Shown: piece by piece, positions 1 through 10,720 of the stretch | Layout of the letters: the number at the start of each line of letters is the position of its first letter | Position numbering within the stretch: the stretch's first letter is position 1 | Assembly: GCA_031310005.1 (NCBI GenBank) | Contig: CM062386.1 | Location: 2,170,001 to 2,234,000, forward strand | Direction of reading: 5' to 3' | Origin: Dactylellina haptotyla | Lineage: Eukaryota; Ascomycota; Orbiliomycetes; Orbiliales; Orbiliaceae | DNA length: 64,000 nucleotides | Position numbers and translations under genes: made by a program | Notes under the pieces: generated by a model | Told to the model about the DNA's origin: nothing | Databases searched by the model: none | What the model saw: the letters and a program-made list of their open reading frames with translations, nothing else

Positions 1-195
1 GCAGCCGCCGAAACGAGGCAGATTTTCCTGCTGTGGTATTTCGAGCAGCAACGCAACTGTTCTATCGGCTTATATCGGAGCCTTGTTGAATACGCCGGGA
101 AGGGGGTGAGGAAATGGGAGTAGCAGAGACAAGGGAAATGCCATTACGATATTATATAAATGACAATTATAGGTTCATTTAATCTAAATGTAGAG

Positions 196-960
196 CTACA
201 ATATCGTTTTCTTCCCATCATGATATTTCACCTTTATCCCCGCTCCGAAATGCAACCTGGACTGCCCGAGCTCCAAGTTCACCAGTTCAATCGGTATCCT
301 GCCCTTGTACCCTAGAAAGAATCCCGCTTCTGCTACGAAATTACCGACCAGTGTGATGAACTCGCTAACTGTCATTTTCTTAACCTCCGGATTTTGCTTG
401 AATTCCCATCTGTTGAATCGCAGGTTCTCCATCTTGTCGGCATCGGTATCCACCCACAAAGCTATGAGCGCCATCTCTTCCAGTTTCTCGTAATTGCCCC
501 TATCCGAGCTGCCGGTCCCCTCAGTAGCATTGTCGGCATTTGGAAGAAATAGCGGATCGTCTAAGATGGGATGTTTCCACAACTCCAGCCCCCAGATTGC
601 CTGTTCTCCCTCTGCAAATTTAACCTCACTAATAATTTCGTTTGATGTAGCTTCCTTCACGGATACCACTTTGCCTTCTTTATAAATGATTTTGAGAAAT
701 TGCCCTAAACGGTCGGGTTGCCCGGCAGTTGAGAATAGATGGTGAACACGCGGGTCGGTATTGGTATTATATCGCTTGCCTTGAAACTTGTAGTCACGGA
801 GGATCTCTCTCCAGGTCGTACACACTCCCATGCAAATTAAATGGGATCTCCATGGCAGGTACGAAATTATTTCTGCGTGCAGTTCGACTGGCAAAGCGTT
901 TATTGGGCTTGCTGATTGCGAACCTTCAGGATCCGAATATAAGGGCTTCTCCGAGGGCAT
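196..960 (-). CDS. F-box protein, DPxFLP-motif family
   Basis: Intronless frame of 254 residues. Residues about 19-62 match an F-box (INALPVELHAEIISYLPWRS, then a conserved W in the VCTTWREIL helix), the motif that docks substrate receptors onto Skp1 in SCF ubiquitin ligases. The rest has no recognised domain, but a central DPLFLP motif followed by a charged linker recurs in the F-box protein at 28080-28988 (DPIFLP), so the two look like distant paralogs. The start is the first ATG, just upstream of the F-box, which sits at the N-terminus as usual. The substrate cannot be told from sequence. F-box call is fairly sure; substrate-receptor role is inferred from the family. Confidence 0.8.
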   Translation of the reverse strand: MPSEKPLYSDPEGSQSASPINALPVELHAEIISYLPWRSHLICMGVCTTWREILRDYKFQGKRYNTNTDPRVHHLFSTAGQPDRLGQFLKIIYKEGKVVSVKEATSNEIISEVKFAEGEQAIWGLELWKHPILDDPLFLPNADNATEGTGSSDRGNYEKLEEMALIALWVDTDADKMENLRFNRWEFKQNPEVKKMTVSEFITLVGNFVAEAGFFLGYKGRIPIELVNLELGQSRLHFGAGIKVKYHDGKKTIL

Positions 961-1366
961 GACTCCGTACGCTCAAATTTTTGTTTACGCTCAACGCTTG
1001 CCCCTCAAATATTATAACGAGAAAACCGAACTCCGCCTTATCTTCTAAAATAAACGTATATGTCGACCAGGATGTTGTTTGAGTAATTAAATTCAATCAG
1101 GTGTTTTCCGCCTGATCCAATTTTTTATAGGAAACCAAGTACCAAGACCCCAAGTGTTCGCCAGTCCAATAAAGTCTCGAAAATCCCGTCCAATAGGATC
1201 GGGCAACAAAGTGCAATTTGTAGACGAAGCCCAAAGTGGAGCTAGCCTGACAACACAAATTGGAATTTATTCAAATTATTGATGGACATTACAACGTATT
1301 TCGCCTTGCCCAGAATATCTACAAACATTAGATTCAAATGACCGAAACTTGTTGTCTGAAAAAAGT
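961..1366. other. Intergenic, nothing recognised
   Basis: About 400 bases between the start of the F-box gene and the end of the small membrane-protein gene. It should include the F-box gene's promoter. No repeat, RNA gene or convincing frame was seen. Confidence 0.5.
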
Positions 1367-1780
1367 TTAAGGCGAGATCCCAGTGTCGTGGGGAAGATAT
1401 GCGCTTTTACCCTTGTCCAGCCCCACTCTATCAAATAATTTTACTGTGCAGGATTGCTTCCCGTAGTGGTACAGATTCCATGCCAACGCGGGAATCGACA
1501 GCACAACCATAGTCTTCCAGACCCCCAAAGCCCACTCAGAGGTTGCCGTTCTGCCAAATGTTGAAACGGTCTCTAACAGAAACAAACTTCCTCCAAAGTA
1601 TGCGAAGAAATCGGTTACTTTAAGTTTATTCTTTAGTAAGTAGTAATTTAGCGCTGCAGTCAGGCCGGCCTGCAGGAAGTAGTAAATAATTATTAGAAAG
1701 TGGTCGAGGAGGGCATCTGCTCTCTTGCCGCCAATCTTTGCTGACGTCCACGGGGCTGGGTCGAATAATCCTGATGGCAC
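1367..1780 (-). CDS. Small multi-pass membrane protein, unknown function
   Basis: Frame of 137 residues, not recognised. It has about three hydrophobic segments: near residues 27-47 (LDHFLIIIYYFLQAGLTAAL), 57-73 (FFAYFGGSLFLLETVS) and 88-104 (VWKTMVVLSIPALAWNLYHY), separated by short charged loops. There is no obvious signal peptide; the N-terminus is short and polar. The regular spacing of hydrophobic and charged stretches is more protein-like than the shadow frames nearby. It could be a last exon of a longer gene, since no strong promoter motif marks the ATG. Coding status is likely, function unknown. Confidence 0.5.
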   Translation of the reverse strand: MPSGLFDPAPWTSAKIGGKRADALLDHFLIIIYYFLQAGLTAALNYYLLKNKLKVTDFFAYFGGSLFLLETVSTFGRTATSEWALGVWKTMVVLSIPALAWNLYHYGKQSCTVKLFDRVGLDKGKSAYLPHDTGISP

Positions 1781-1984
1781 GTTAGATAATACTTAAGATT
1801 AATGCTTTGCCAAGATGATATATATACCCAAAAGATTTGGTGCACTATATGAGTGTAGAGGCTTCATACTGGTGGGTTTAGCTGGCGCTGCGTACGGTCC
1901 GAACATCCTGTAATCTTTTGAGTCTTGAGGATCAATTACACGGGATATTGGTTCTTGGGTGATGCAAGCTAGTTTGAGAGTTTT

Positions 1985-2460
1985 CTATCCAATTTTATAT
2001 CCCATAAGATCAAATAATGAACGCAAAGAGTTGCGCACTGGTACCGCGCCATACACACACTTTTTATGTACGCATGCGCTTTGAACCTTAAATTGAGTTT
2101 CTGTGTACACGCTTTCAAAATCATTTCCAAGGACATATGCGATATATGTTCTCAGCATATGGACGTTCTGTAGCTCTCCGATGTAGCTCTCCGAGCCATG
2201 CCACAATTCATTGGAAGGGCTTTCTTCGGCAAACATGAGGGAGAGTGCACCTGTCAGATGCGCCTCCAGATCTGAAGGGGCACATTGGTGCTGGCCACCC
2301 GCACCTTCCGGGATGTGAATAACGGATCCGACGGCAATAGCCTAGGAGAACCGTGGTTATTCGCGATTCTGGAATAAATTAATTCGCTTCCATAAACCAA
2401 GACCCACATCAAAAACGAATGGCATTTAACCTTAATTCTCGTATCACTGAAAATAGCCAT
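1985..2460 (-). CDS. Hypothetical small protein, two-exon gene
   Basis: Not recognised. Read on the minus strand, exon 1 is 2460-2431 (MAIFSDTRIK) and exon 2 is 2341-1985, with an 89-base intron between them. The acceptor is TCCTAG with a GAATAAC branch-like site upstream; the donor GTTAAA is weak. The join is in phase 0 and gives about 128 residues. Exon 2 opens AIAVGSVIHIPEGAGGQHQC, followed by an acidic/aromatic region (ELWHGSESYIGEL) and two nearby Cys (SACVHKKC). The frame is open for 35 codons upstream of the first exon-2 Met, right back to the acceptor, which supports splicing. No signal peptide or membrane segment is visible. Exon 2 is more secure than exon 1. Confidence 0.45.
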
Positions 2461-3402
2461 GTATCGTCGGATAGCGTATAAATATAATGGACGATTTGGG
2501 CTTGAAAGTAAATATATAGAGCGGTACACCGGTAAGGTTGACTCTGAGGGCCGACTCAGTCCGAACATAGGAATTATGTGTCGAGAGTATAGGAAGGAGG
2601 TATGCTTCCAAGAGTCGAGGAAGGCTCTCCTGAGTATATAGTAAGGCATATATTAAGAATATTCAGCATGGATGGTGGAGTACGTAAAGATGTGACTTTA
2701 GCCTGAAGGAAATCGCCGCCTATGATACACTGATCCGCGGTTTAAAATATGGATCTTGAGGGCAAGTCACTTTGTGGCGAGAATGATATAAAAGAAAGGA
2801 ACCAGGAAAGATCTGGTTCCGATCCGACCTGCAACTTCTGAACCATGGATCAGCCATCGAGATGCGTTCGCCGGCTTAATGCGATTACTAGCCCTCATTT
2901 TTTATTTTTTTTTTGGTGTTCAGCTGTATATATATAACGCTATACCACGAAACCATGGTTCAACACCTTCAGGCTAAAGGCGTGAACGTTAAACGAAAAA
3001 CCGGGGAAGATTGGGCTTCTGGTACCCCTGAACCTCGTCTCCTGTCGCGGTCCGTAATTCCCAAAGGGTCGGGTATTTCCACGAATGGCACGCCACGGCC
3101 CATTAACATGCTTCAACATAAAGCTTGCCCAGACGGCATCTTATTTACGAGACAACTTGCCCAGAGCTTGCCCAGAGATATTTCGAAACGTGAGGGTTAA
3201 CGACAAACGGGTCTACTCAATTCTAACATGACGGAGATTGCGGCTCGTCTACCCTTGGAAGGGGCAATGTTATATTATATAAGAACTCTTCCTCGGAATC
3301 CGATGTTTCCAATAAGTCCAGTAGAGAACCACCCTCAAAGCCAAGTCGCCTCAGCTTTTCCAAGCCAATTCTGGTTTACGCTCCTTAACGAACAGAATAA
3401 AA
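2461..3402. other. Intergenic region with pectate-lyase promoter
   Basis: About 940 bases between divergently transcribed genes. It contains the TATA-like site listed separately. Short frames at 2913-3200 and 3228-3473 have no protein-like composition and are not called. Confidence 0.5.
3271..3283 (+). promoter_or_regulatory. TATA-like element of the pectate-lyase gene
   Basis: TATTATATAAGAA lies about 120 bases upstream of the ATG at 3403, the usual TATA distance for an inducible fungal secreted-enzyme gene with a short leader. Motif seen directly; function inferred. Confidence 0.45.
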
Positions 3403-4984
3403 ATGAAGACCGTTATTATACTTGCGGCCCTTACGGGCTCCGCAATGGCAATCCCTGCTTTTCCAGGTGCTGAAGGCATGGGAGCCCAAGCCACCGGTGG
3501 CAGAGCTGGTACACACTACCTTGTTACCAATCTGAATGATTCCGGAAGTGGATCTCTCCGAGATGCAGTCTCTAAGACGGATCGCATTGTCTCTTTCGCT
3601 GTGGGTGGTACAATCGTCATCGACTCGCGTATCGTCGTTTCGGCCCGCGTCACTATTCTTGGGCAAACCGCACCGGGTGACGGCATTGCTACCTACGGTA
3701 ATGGATGGTCGTTCTCAAACGCCCATCAATCGATCGTTCGATATATCCGTATTCGTATGGGTAAGGGAGGAGATTCTGGAAAGGATGCGATCACCATCGC
3801 AGACGGCGATACTATGATCTTTGATCATGTCAGTGTCACTTGGGGCCGTGACGAGACCTTCTCTATCAACGGCGCCGCAAACAATATCACGATCCAAAAC
3901 TCCATTATCGGGCAGGGTTTGGAAACACATTCTTGTGGTGGTTTGATGCAAACCGATGGTGGAGTTTCGCTCTTCCGCAATCTTTATATCGACAACAAAA
4001 CCCGTAATCCGAAGGTTAAGGGTATCAACGACTTCACCAACAATGTTGTTTACAACTGGGGCGGCGGCGGTGGTTACATTGCTGGCGACTCCGATGGCCA
4101 ATCTCGAGCCAATATTATCAACAACTACTTCATCAGCGGTCCAAGTACCTCTGTTACCGCTTTCACAAGAGGTAATGCAAATTTCCAAGGATATGTCAAG
4201 GATAATTACTATGATCCAAACCAAAATGGCGTTCTTGATGGAACTATCCTTGGTCCTGCGTCCTCCAACTATGGCGGCATGGTCATTGTTACCTCAAAAT
4301 TCGACTACCCTGCCCCAGCCAACATTATGAGCGCGCCAGATGCTCTTACTTACGTGCTTGCGAACGTTGGGTGCTCCAAGGTTCGCGACGCTACCGATAA
4401 GAGATTGGTCCAAGAGGTTCAGTCGTGGGGCAAGTCCGGGCAGCTTATCAGCGACGAAACTGCCTCTCCAATGAGCTACAGCTCTGGTGCTTTGAATGGC
4501 GGCACCAAATGGGTTGATACCGATGGCGATGGTATCCCAGATGCTGCCGAGATCGCCATGGGTACTGATCCAAACGTGGCCGATTCTATGCAAGATAAGA
4601 ACGGCAATGGTTATAAGAATATCGAAGACTGGGCCAACTCGCTGGTGGGAAGCACAGGAGGAACTACAACTACCACAACGAAGACCACCACCACCACTTC
4701 GAAGACGACAACGCCTGCCACCACTACATCCACTACGTCCAAGACAACTACTACTTCCACCACTACGACCACCAGCAAGATGACAACCACTCCTGCGCCA
4801 ACTGGTAGCTTACAAACACAATGGGGACAATGCGGTGGCACTGGATGGACTGTAAGCTTGCATACACTCAACTTTTAAAGTACCTCAGTAGACTAACCTC
4901 CTCGAACTTTAGGGCCCAACTGGCTGCGCCACTCCTGCCACTACATGTTCATCTCTTAACCCGTACTATTATCAATGTCTCTAA
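3403..4984 (+). CDS. Secreted pectate lyase (PL1-like) with CBM1
   Basis: Predicted extracellular lyase cleaving polygalacturonate by beta-elimination. Exon 1 is 3403-4851; the intron 4852-4912 (GTAAGC...TTTAG) is phase 0; exon 2 is 4913-4984; 506 residues. A signal peptide (MKTVIILAALTGSAMA) is followed by FPGAEGMGAQATGGR, typical of the right-handed beta-helix PL1 group common in bacteria, and the core runs to about residue 355. Then comes a calcium-loop pair (DTDGDGIPDAAE and DKNGNGYKNIEDW), a Thr-rich linker (about 420-468) and a complete fungal cellulose-binding module, QWGQCGGTGWT joined across the intron to GPTGCATPATTCSSLNPYY, ending YQCL with four Cys. Without the intron the CBM1 would be cut short. 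Pectate-lyase activity is inferred from family resemblance. Confidence 0.87.
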
Positions 4985-5225
4985 ATCCTATATTACCCTG
5001 TTGGGGAAAAGGGAGGGCTATCTCATTCCTAGCTACCGGGCCAAGGGCTGTATATATGTATATACCGATATCAGCACATACTCTATAGTTTCCATATATT
5101 TAACTCCATGTTCTGGGGACTGTATTGTGTACAAATCTACAAGTATAATTCTTTGGGATCATGGCCTATTTTGACTTTATATTTTTGGTAGTAAAATTGC
5201 ATATGCTTTATTTCTCTAAATAACC

Positions 5226-6667
5226 TTAGGCGTTCTCGCCTTTATAGTATTTACTTGGCACAAAAGGCATCTTAGAGATGACTGCCGCTCTAACCTTCCC
5301 TCTCACCTCGACACCAACTTCTGTTCCATTCTTCTTATACTTCTCATCAACGTATCCCATAGCAATATTCTTCCCAAGAGAGGGGCTAGGGCATCCGCTC
5401 GTGATAACACCAATCTTCTCACCTTCCTTATTTTTGATAATAGCACCTTCTCTCGCTGGTGCCCCGGTGACAATTAAACCAACACGCCTCTTTGAAGGCT
5501 TTTCTTTAATTTGCTTTAGAATTGTTTCCGCACCAGGGAAGTCGGCCTTCTCCCTACGGCTCTTTCCCACCAGCCAGGTCAAAGCGCCTTCAACCGGTGT
5601 TATATCTTCGTTCAGATCATGGCCGTAAAGACACATGCCTGCTTCAAGTCGTAAAGAATCTCGCGCGCCAAGGCCGATAAGCGAAGTCAATTTATCTTCA
5701 GCAGCCAGGATACTCTCGGTCACTTGCTCCGTTTTTTCTTTTGGAATCGAGATTTCGAAACCATCCTCTCCAGTGTAACCGCCACGAGCGATGTGTACTG
5801 GTACTTCATCTCCTTGAGATAACAGGGTGGCGAAGACCGATTGTCCGAAATAAAGTGTATCTAGCGAAGTTCCGGGCGCCAGCATGCTTCCAAGAACTTT
5901 GGCCGATTCAGGGCCTTGCAGTGCGACAAGCCCACGGTCGATAATATCGTGACGAACCTGATTTCCGTCTCCGACCTTTGCGTTCCAGGCCTTGAGCTTC
6001 TCATTAAAGAAGGCAAGATCTTTGTCGCGACACCCCGCGTTTGTAACGACATAGAATGCATCATCAGCATGCTTTGTGATGATTGTATCATCGATTATGC
6101 CACCTGTAGGCAATAGCAGAACGGACAAGGTAGAGCTAAACGGATTAAGACCCGCAAGGTCGGAGGGGGTTATAGACTCGAGGAAAGCAGTGACCGTCGG
6201 ACCTGTGAATTGATGTTGCTGCAATCACCCCAACTTTAGCTTCGGTCTATCCACTTTTTTTGAATTTATTCTTGGCCCAATGGGCAGGATTCATAACATA
6301 CAACCATGTGCGATACATCAAACAGCCCGCATTTCTCGCGAACATATTTATGGCTTTCACCAATTCCTTTATTGGAATACTGCACTGGCATCTCGAAGCC
6401 ACCGAACTCAACCATATTACCGCCATACCGGAGGTGCAATGCATGCAGTGGTGTTTTCTGGAGTGTCGTGGAGGAGCTGGATGCATATCTCACAAAGCAT
6501 ACGGGAGCGCTCCGATTGGACGGGACTTGTCTTGTGATCGCTGGGAGGGACTTTGGAGCCGTACGTTGCTGCAGTCGCGGTACTGTCGAGATCGCTCGCT
6601 GTTGAGCGAAACATTGCCGTGAAAGCTCAATGGCCCGGCGGCCACGACTGAAAGCTCTTGATGCCAT
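5226..6667 (-). CDS. GCV1: Aminomethyltransferase, glycine cleavage T-protein
   Basis: Mitochondrial T-protein, which transfers the methylene group from H-protein-bound aminomethyl-lipoate to tetrahydrofolate and releases ammonia. Exon 1 is 6667-6302, the intron 6301-6219 (GTATGT...TTGCAG) and exon 2 is 6218-5226; about 452 residues. The first ~75 residues are Arg/Ser-rich without acidic runs ([18 protein letters not shown]), a mitochondrial presequence. The family start [19 protein letters not shown] and the hallmark GLFDVSHM lie at the end of exon 1. Exon 2 carries [29 protein letters not shown], the insert SKRRVGLIV and the C-terminal [20 protein letters not shown]. The internal Met chosen as start begins the presequence; the frame extends upstream but without protein character. 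Confidence 0.95.
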
Positions 6668-8847
6668 TTTTATCGCCAATATCGATTGTTGAAGTCTCAC
6701 GAGGACCAAGCAGAGATTTGTCGCATCGGGGAAGTTATAACATGTTGGACTCCAACCACACCGCGGCAGCGGGGTATGTCCGGGGTTCAAATTCTGTCAC
6801 CGGCGGCGTTCGGCCAAAGCACGCCGGGCCGCAAACTCGGGTCACAATTTTTACTACACGTCAACAACACATCGGGACCGCAGCTTACAACACGCAATAG
6901 ACCCAGTCCTGTAACCACAAAGCCAACTGAGGGCAATTGTGATTGAAACTAGCCCTGCACAAGAGAGTAAACTGCAGATATGTCAAAGATCACGGCCAAC
7001 TACTTGAAAGGCTCCGGATTCAGTGTGTACACGCATGAAAGGTACCCGGTCCCCAAAGAGGGAGGTAGCAAGCAAGTGGAAGAACGTGAAGCACGACGAG
7101 TGGGGGCTTTCAGTCCTGCGCAGTACCACTTAAAAGGCGTATGTAAAATTAATTAGCTCTATATATGCATCGCCTGAATGATTACGTCAAGAATTCGCCG
7201 AAATTCATCCCCAGATAACCAAGCGCATAGACCAACTGGCTCAGGAAGTTCGTTATGTTGCATAGATGTTCAGAGTTGAACACGGCATATTCCAGATCAT
7301 CTAAATGACTAAATTGGCAAGCTATGCCAGGTACCCCGGGCTGTCGCTTGTGTCTGATAATCTTCGCAGATAAGCAAGTATTCATTAGAAATACGGTACT
7401 GGCTCGAGAAGACGGCTATCTGGGAATGGTAACAAAGCTCCGACGTCGGGGACGGACTTTAATCTTCAACGAATCCAGAAGGACTCTGAGATCATAGAAG
7501 TCCAACGTGGTATCTGGATTCTGAATGGTGGGTCTGAATCGCAACTAGACCGAAATGGCCGAATGTGCTGAGAAACAGAGCTCCCTAATTCTCTCAACAC
7601 ATTATTCCCCATGATTAGCTAACTTCATAAGGGAATATGTGATACATTATATCCTGTAGGCTGGCTAGGTATAGGCTGATTTATCAGGGGATTCGAAGAT
7701 AAGCTTCGTCCCGTGCGCAGGGGACGGCCTGAAAAAACGAGGCCAATACAGGAATCGCGGCTTATATGTATGTCAAGACTCAATGATAATGCGCGAGCCG
7801 CCATTTTTACCCAAAGAACAGTCCTCAATATATCAATATACCTATAGAGATTCATCTGGAAAGAATGTCCATTTAACATGTACCCTCTGCACAGATTATA
7901 TTATTGGATTGCGGTTAATGTTTTGGTTTTTTTATCATGTCTGGCTAGAATATTCCTTTGACGCGCGAAGCATATAAAGTCTCGGCTAGCCAAATTCTGA
8001 CTTGCCCTAGCTCGGCTGCTTCTCACCACCAACACCTTCCTTTCCTGCTCCAATAACCGAATATAAAATGAGGCTAAAAACAATTATTTGAAACTGTTTA
8101 CACTGGGCTTCCCTAACTTCCTGCGATGCCTTCGCAATCAACCAAAGCTAAGACATTATCAGATTCAGTTGGTCTTCGGTTGTCGCGTGGTCATGCTGGC
8201 TTTCCTTGAAAACCAAACGCAGCTAGTGAACACTCATTTATAATATTTAGGCCGTAGGGTCCTTCCAAAAAGATATATTCCGAGCATCCAAGCTCGGAAC
8301 TACCACGAGCATGCCAGCTGATGAGGTCGGTTGGGCGCACTAGACGTTAGCCGAGCGAATGAAATGAAAGAGGAAAATACTTGCCGTCTGGTTTCCTTGG
8401 CTGTTCCTGCATTATAGCAGGGTTTCGATAAGTGGCCAGGCGGAACACTAGTTCACTCATGTAAACATGGTTGTTCTAAGAGCGGGAAATTAATCTGGAT
8501 CATTGAATGAGACGGCCGCGACTCAGACTGCGAACATTGTGGACATGTGCCTGAGCGACTATCTCTGACCCTTTTTTCTGAGTATTTGTGGGGATCCCTC
8601 TTATCAAGGGCACACTTCAGACCGGAGCCAATGTGGTTCTCCGCACAACCATCTAAAGGGTTCCTGTCTCTCCATAATCACTATAAAGGATCCTATGGAC
8701 TCCATAACCTGGTCTTTTTAGGCCTCTGCTTTCGGTCACTGGTCACTGCAGGTCTACGAATTTATCGTAAATGCCGGCTCATTCGAAAATTCATCAATAA
8801 CCCCTCCGGACTTTGCAAATTTGTCAGTCAATAGCATTATTATCGAA
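6668..8847. other. Intergenic, one possible gene remnant
   Basis: About 2.2 kb. Apart from the possible small gene at 6980-7265, no convincing coding frame, RNA gene or repeat was seen. The 3' part should hold the promoter of the secreted DUF7029-like gene. Confidence 0.45.
6980..7265 (+). pseudogene. Possible small gene or gene remnant
   Basis: A short frame from ATG 6980 reads MSKITANYLKGSGFSVYTHE, continues polar and charged through VEEREARRVGAFSPAQYHLK, and runs into a GTATGT donor-like site at 7139. A second protein-like segment, EFAEIHPQITKRIDQLAQEV followed by RYVA and a stop, lies at 7191-7265. Joining through the GT at 7139 puts the second segment out of frame. A GC donor two bases upstream and the AG at 7190-7191 would join them in frame (about 76 residues), which is non-canonical. 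Either an unusual splice, or a decaying gene. No family recognised. Confidence 0.3.
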
Positions 8848-10720
8848 ATGTTCTCACCGGCCCTTTTCTTCTTTTTCATTCTCTTTGGGCTTTTCGGGTT
8901 CCCAGCTCTTGCCAAACCCATTCAAAAGCCAGACGCTATTGTTCCTGCAACTCCTATATGGGATGGCGAATTGCATGCTGCCATAACAAGGCGCGTCTCG
9001 ATAACTTCAGATTTAGACGACATAGCAGCTGCAAGACCAATCACCGAGAGTGATTATGAATCCGGTGCTCTTACGAAGTCTCAAAAACGGGCTATTGGTG
9101 ACGCTATGAGTAATGCAGTCGAAATGGTACCAGTACTGGAGGATGACTTGATACCGATTCACTTGCAAAAGAGAGAAACCTCTTTGAGGCGACTGGAATT
9201 GAAAAACAAGGTGACGTTATTGTATGGCGGGGCTGCAGGTATGTTCTATCTATTGGTTCTTGACCGAGTTATTCCTTCTTATGGCTAACGGATACAATAA
9301 TGGTACAGTGGAAGATCAGAATTACCTTGCGAATATGACACTTCGCGCTCCGGACCCAGAGCACCCACTTATCATGATGGAGAACTTCAAAGGTCTTACT
9401 AAATACATCCGATGCGCTATGCCTCAGAAGCATATCCATATCAGGTTCAGGTCCAACCAAGCTATGTCACATGCTACGGAGGCTTGGAAATGGGTAAATT
9501 CCGCCGAAGCGGACTACTTCTACCTGATTGCGAACGATGTCAGTTGTTGCCCTACAAGCCAAAGGAAGCCTTTCAAAGTTGTCGGGGTAAAGATAGATCC
9601 TTCGGCACTTGCAGCCGAGCTTACCATCGAGACTACTTCCTGGGGTCAAGTTGCTAAAAACTTTGAGTTGAACCTTGGTAAATATGATACTTTAAGACAG
9701 GCGAAGCGAAATATTGAGCCGCCAGCGCTCTCTAAGCGGTTCTTTGGACTCAATTTCCTCGCCCTCAAGTTACTCAACTTTCTTGGTATTCTATCCTCTA
9801 GTCTCAAGGACATCAACGCCATTTTCCTGGACTTATCTATGGGTTCAAAAGGTAGAGTCAGGTTACTCGCCGACCCTTTCCACGAGGATAAGTATTTCGA
9901 GATTAATTGCGTTGGATGTTATACAACGGGCGGCATCGAGCTCGGTGTTCACATCAAAACTGAAGATGGGAACGTGAAAAACCTGGGGGTATATGCACAA
10001 CCCAAAGGCCTAGGCGCGAAGGTGGAAGTCGAATTTCAGGCAAAACATGCTCTAAAAAATCCAATCTCCTTTACGAAATCTTTAACCCCGGATATTTCAC
10101 TCCCTGGGTTTTCGATCCCATCGATTTTCACTCTTGGACCCTCAGCTCAATTCAATGCCGGGTTCGATTTGAACTTCGACGGTGTTGTCAACTTTACTAC
10201 AGGCGTTGAAGTTAAACTACCTGACTCCGCCATGATAGTTCTCGACTTGGTGGGAGGAAATAGTGGAGCAAGTGGTTTCGAGAAACCAACTGTCAATCCC
10301 ATTCTTCGTATCAACGAATTGAATGCCAAGGGCCATGCTAGCAGCTTTGTCGGACCTGTTGTTGCCTTTGGTGCCAAGGTTCTTGATGCTTGGAGATACG
10401 AAGGTGCAGTCGAAATCAGAATGCCGAATCTTGCTGCTAATCTCCACGCTGGATGGAATGCACAAGGATTCTGTCCAAACTCTCGATTAAACAACAAAGC
10501 TCAACATGGTATCAATGGTGAGCTGTCAGCCGACCTTCAAGTTTGGTTTAAACTGGGTCATCCCACTGGACCACTGCCTATTCCAGATTGGCTGCCTCAT
10601 GTCGATCGAAAACTATGGGGTCAAAAGCATGCCTTCCTACCATTCTGCTTACCTATTCCAGTCCCTGGACTCGAATCTGGCGCCAAGCCACCACCGCCAG
10701 TCCTGACAAAGGCCTTCTAG
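8848..10720 (+). CDS. Secreted DUF7029/DUF7223-like protein
   Basis: Exon 1 is 8848-9238, the intron 9239-9308 (GTATGT...TACAG) and exon 2 is 9309-10720; about 600 residues. The ATG at 8848 starts a clear signal peptide (MFSPALFFFFILFGLFGFPA, then LAKP). A variable propeptide-like stretch follows with a Kex2-type LQKR site near residue 111. The conserved part runs across the intron: VTLLYGGAA joined to VEDQNYLANMTLRAPD, then CAMPQKHIHIRFRS and a Cys pair (VSCCPTS). This resembles the fungal DUF7029 domain; the region after a second dibasic site (LSKRFFG, about 275) resembles DUF7223, ending in an aromatic/proline tail (FLPFCLPIPVPG). Such proteins are fungal secreted or wall-associated proteins of unknown role. 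The Pfam names are from memory. Confidence 0.8.

Noticed and set aside
2254-2649. 131-residue minus-strand frame
   Set aside because: Overlaps the small hidden gene in another frame and has no domain; the spliced frame is more protein-like.
6775-6800. GGGTTCAAATTC string resembling a tRNA B box
   Set aside because: No matching A box at the right distance and no cloverleaf could be folded around it.
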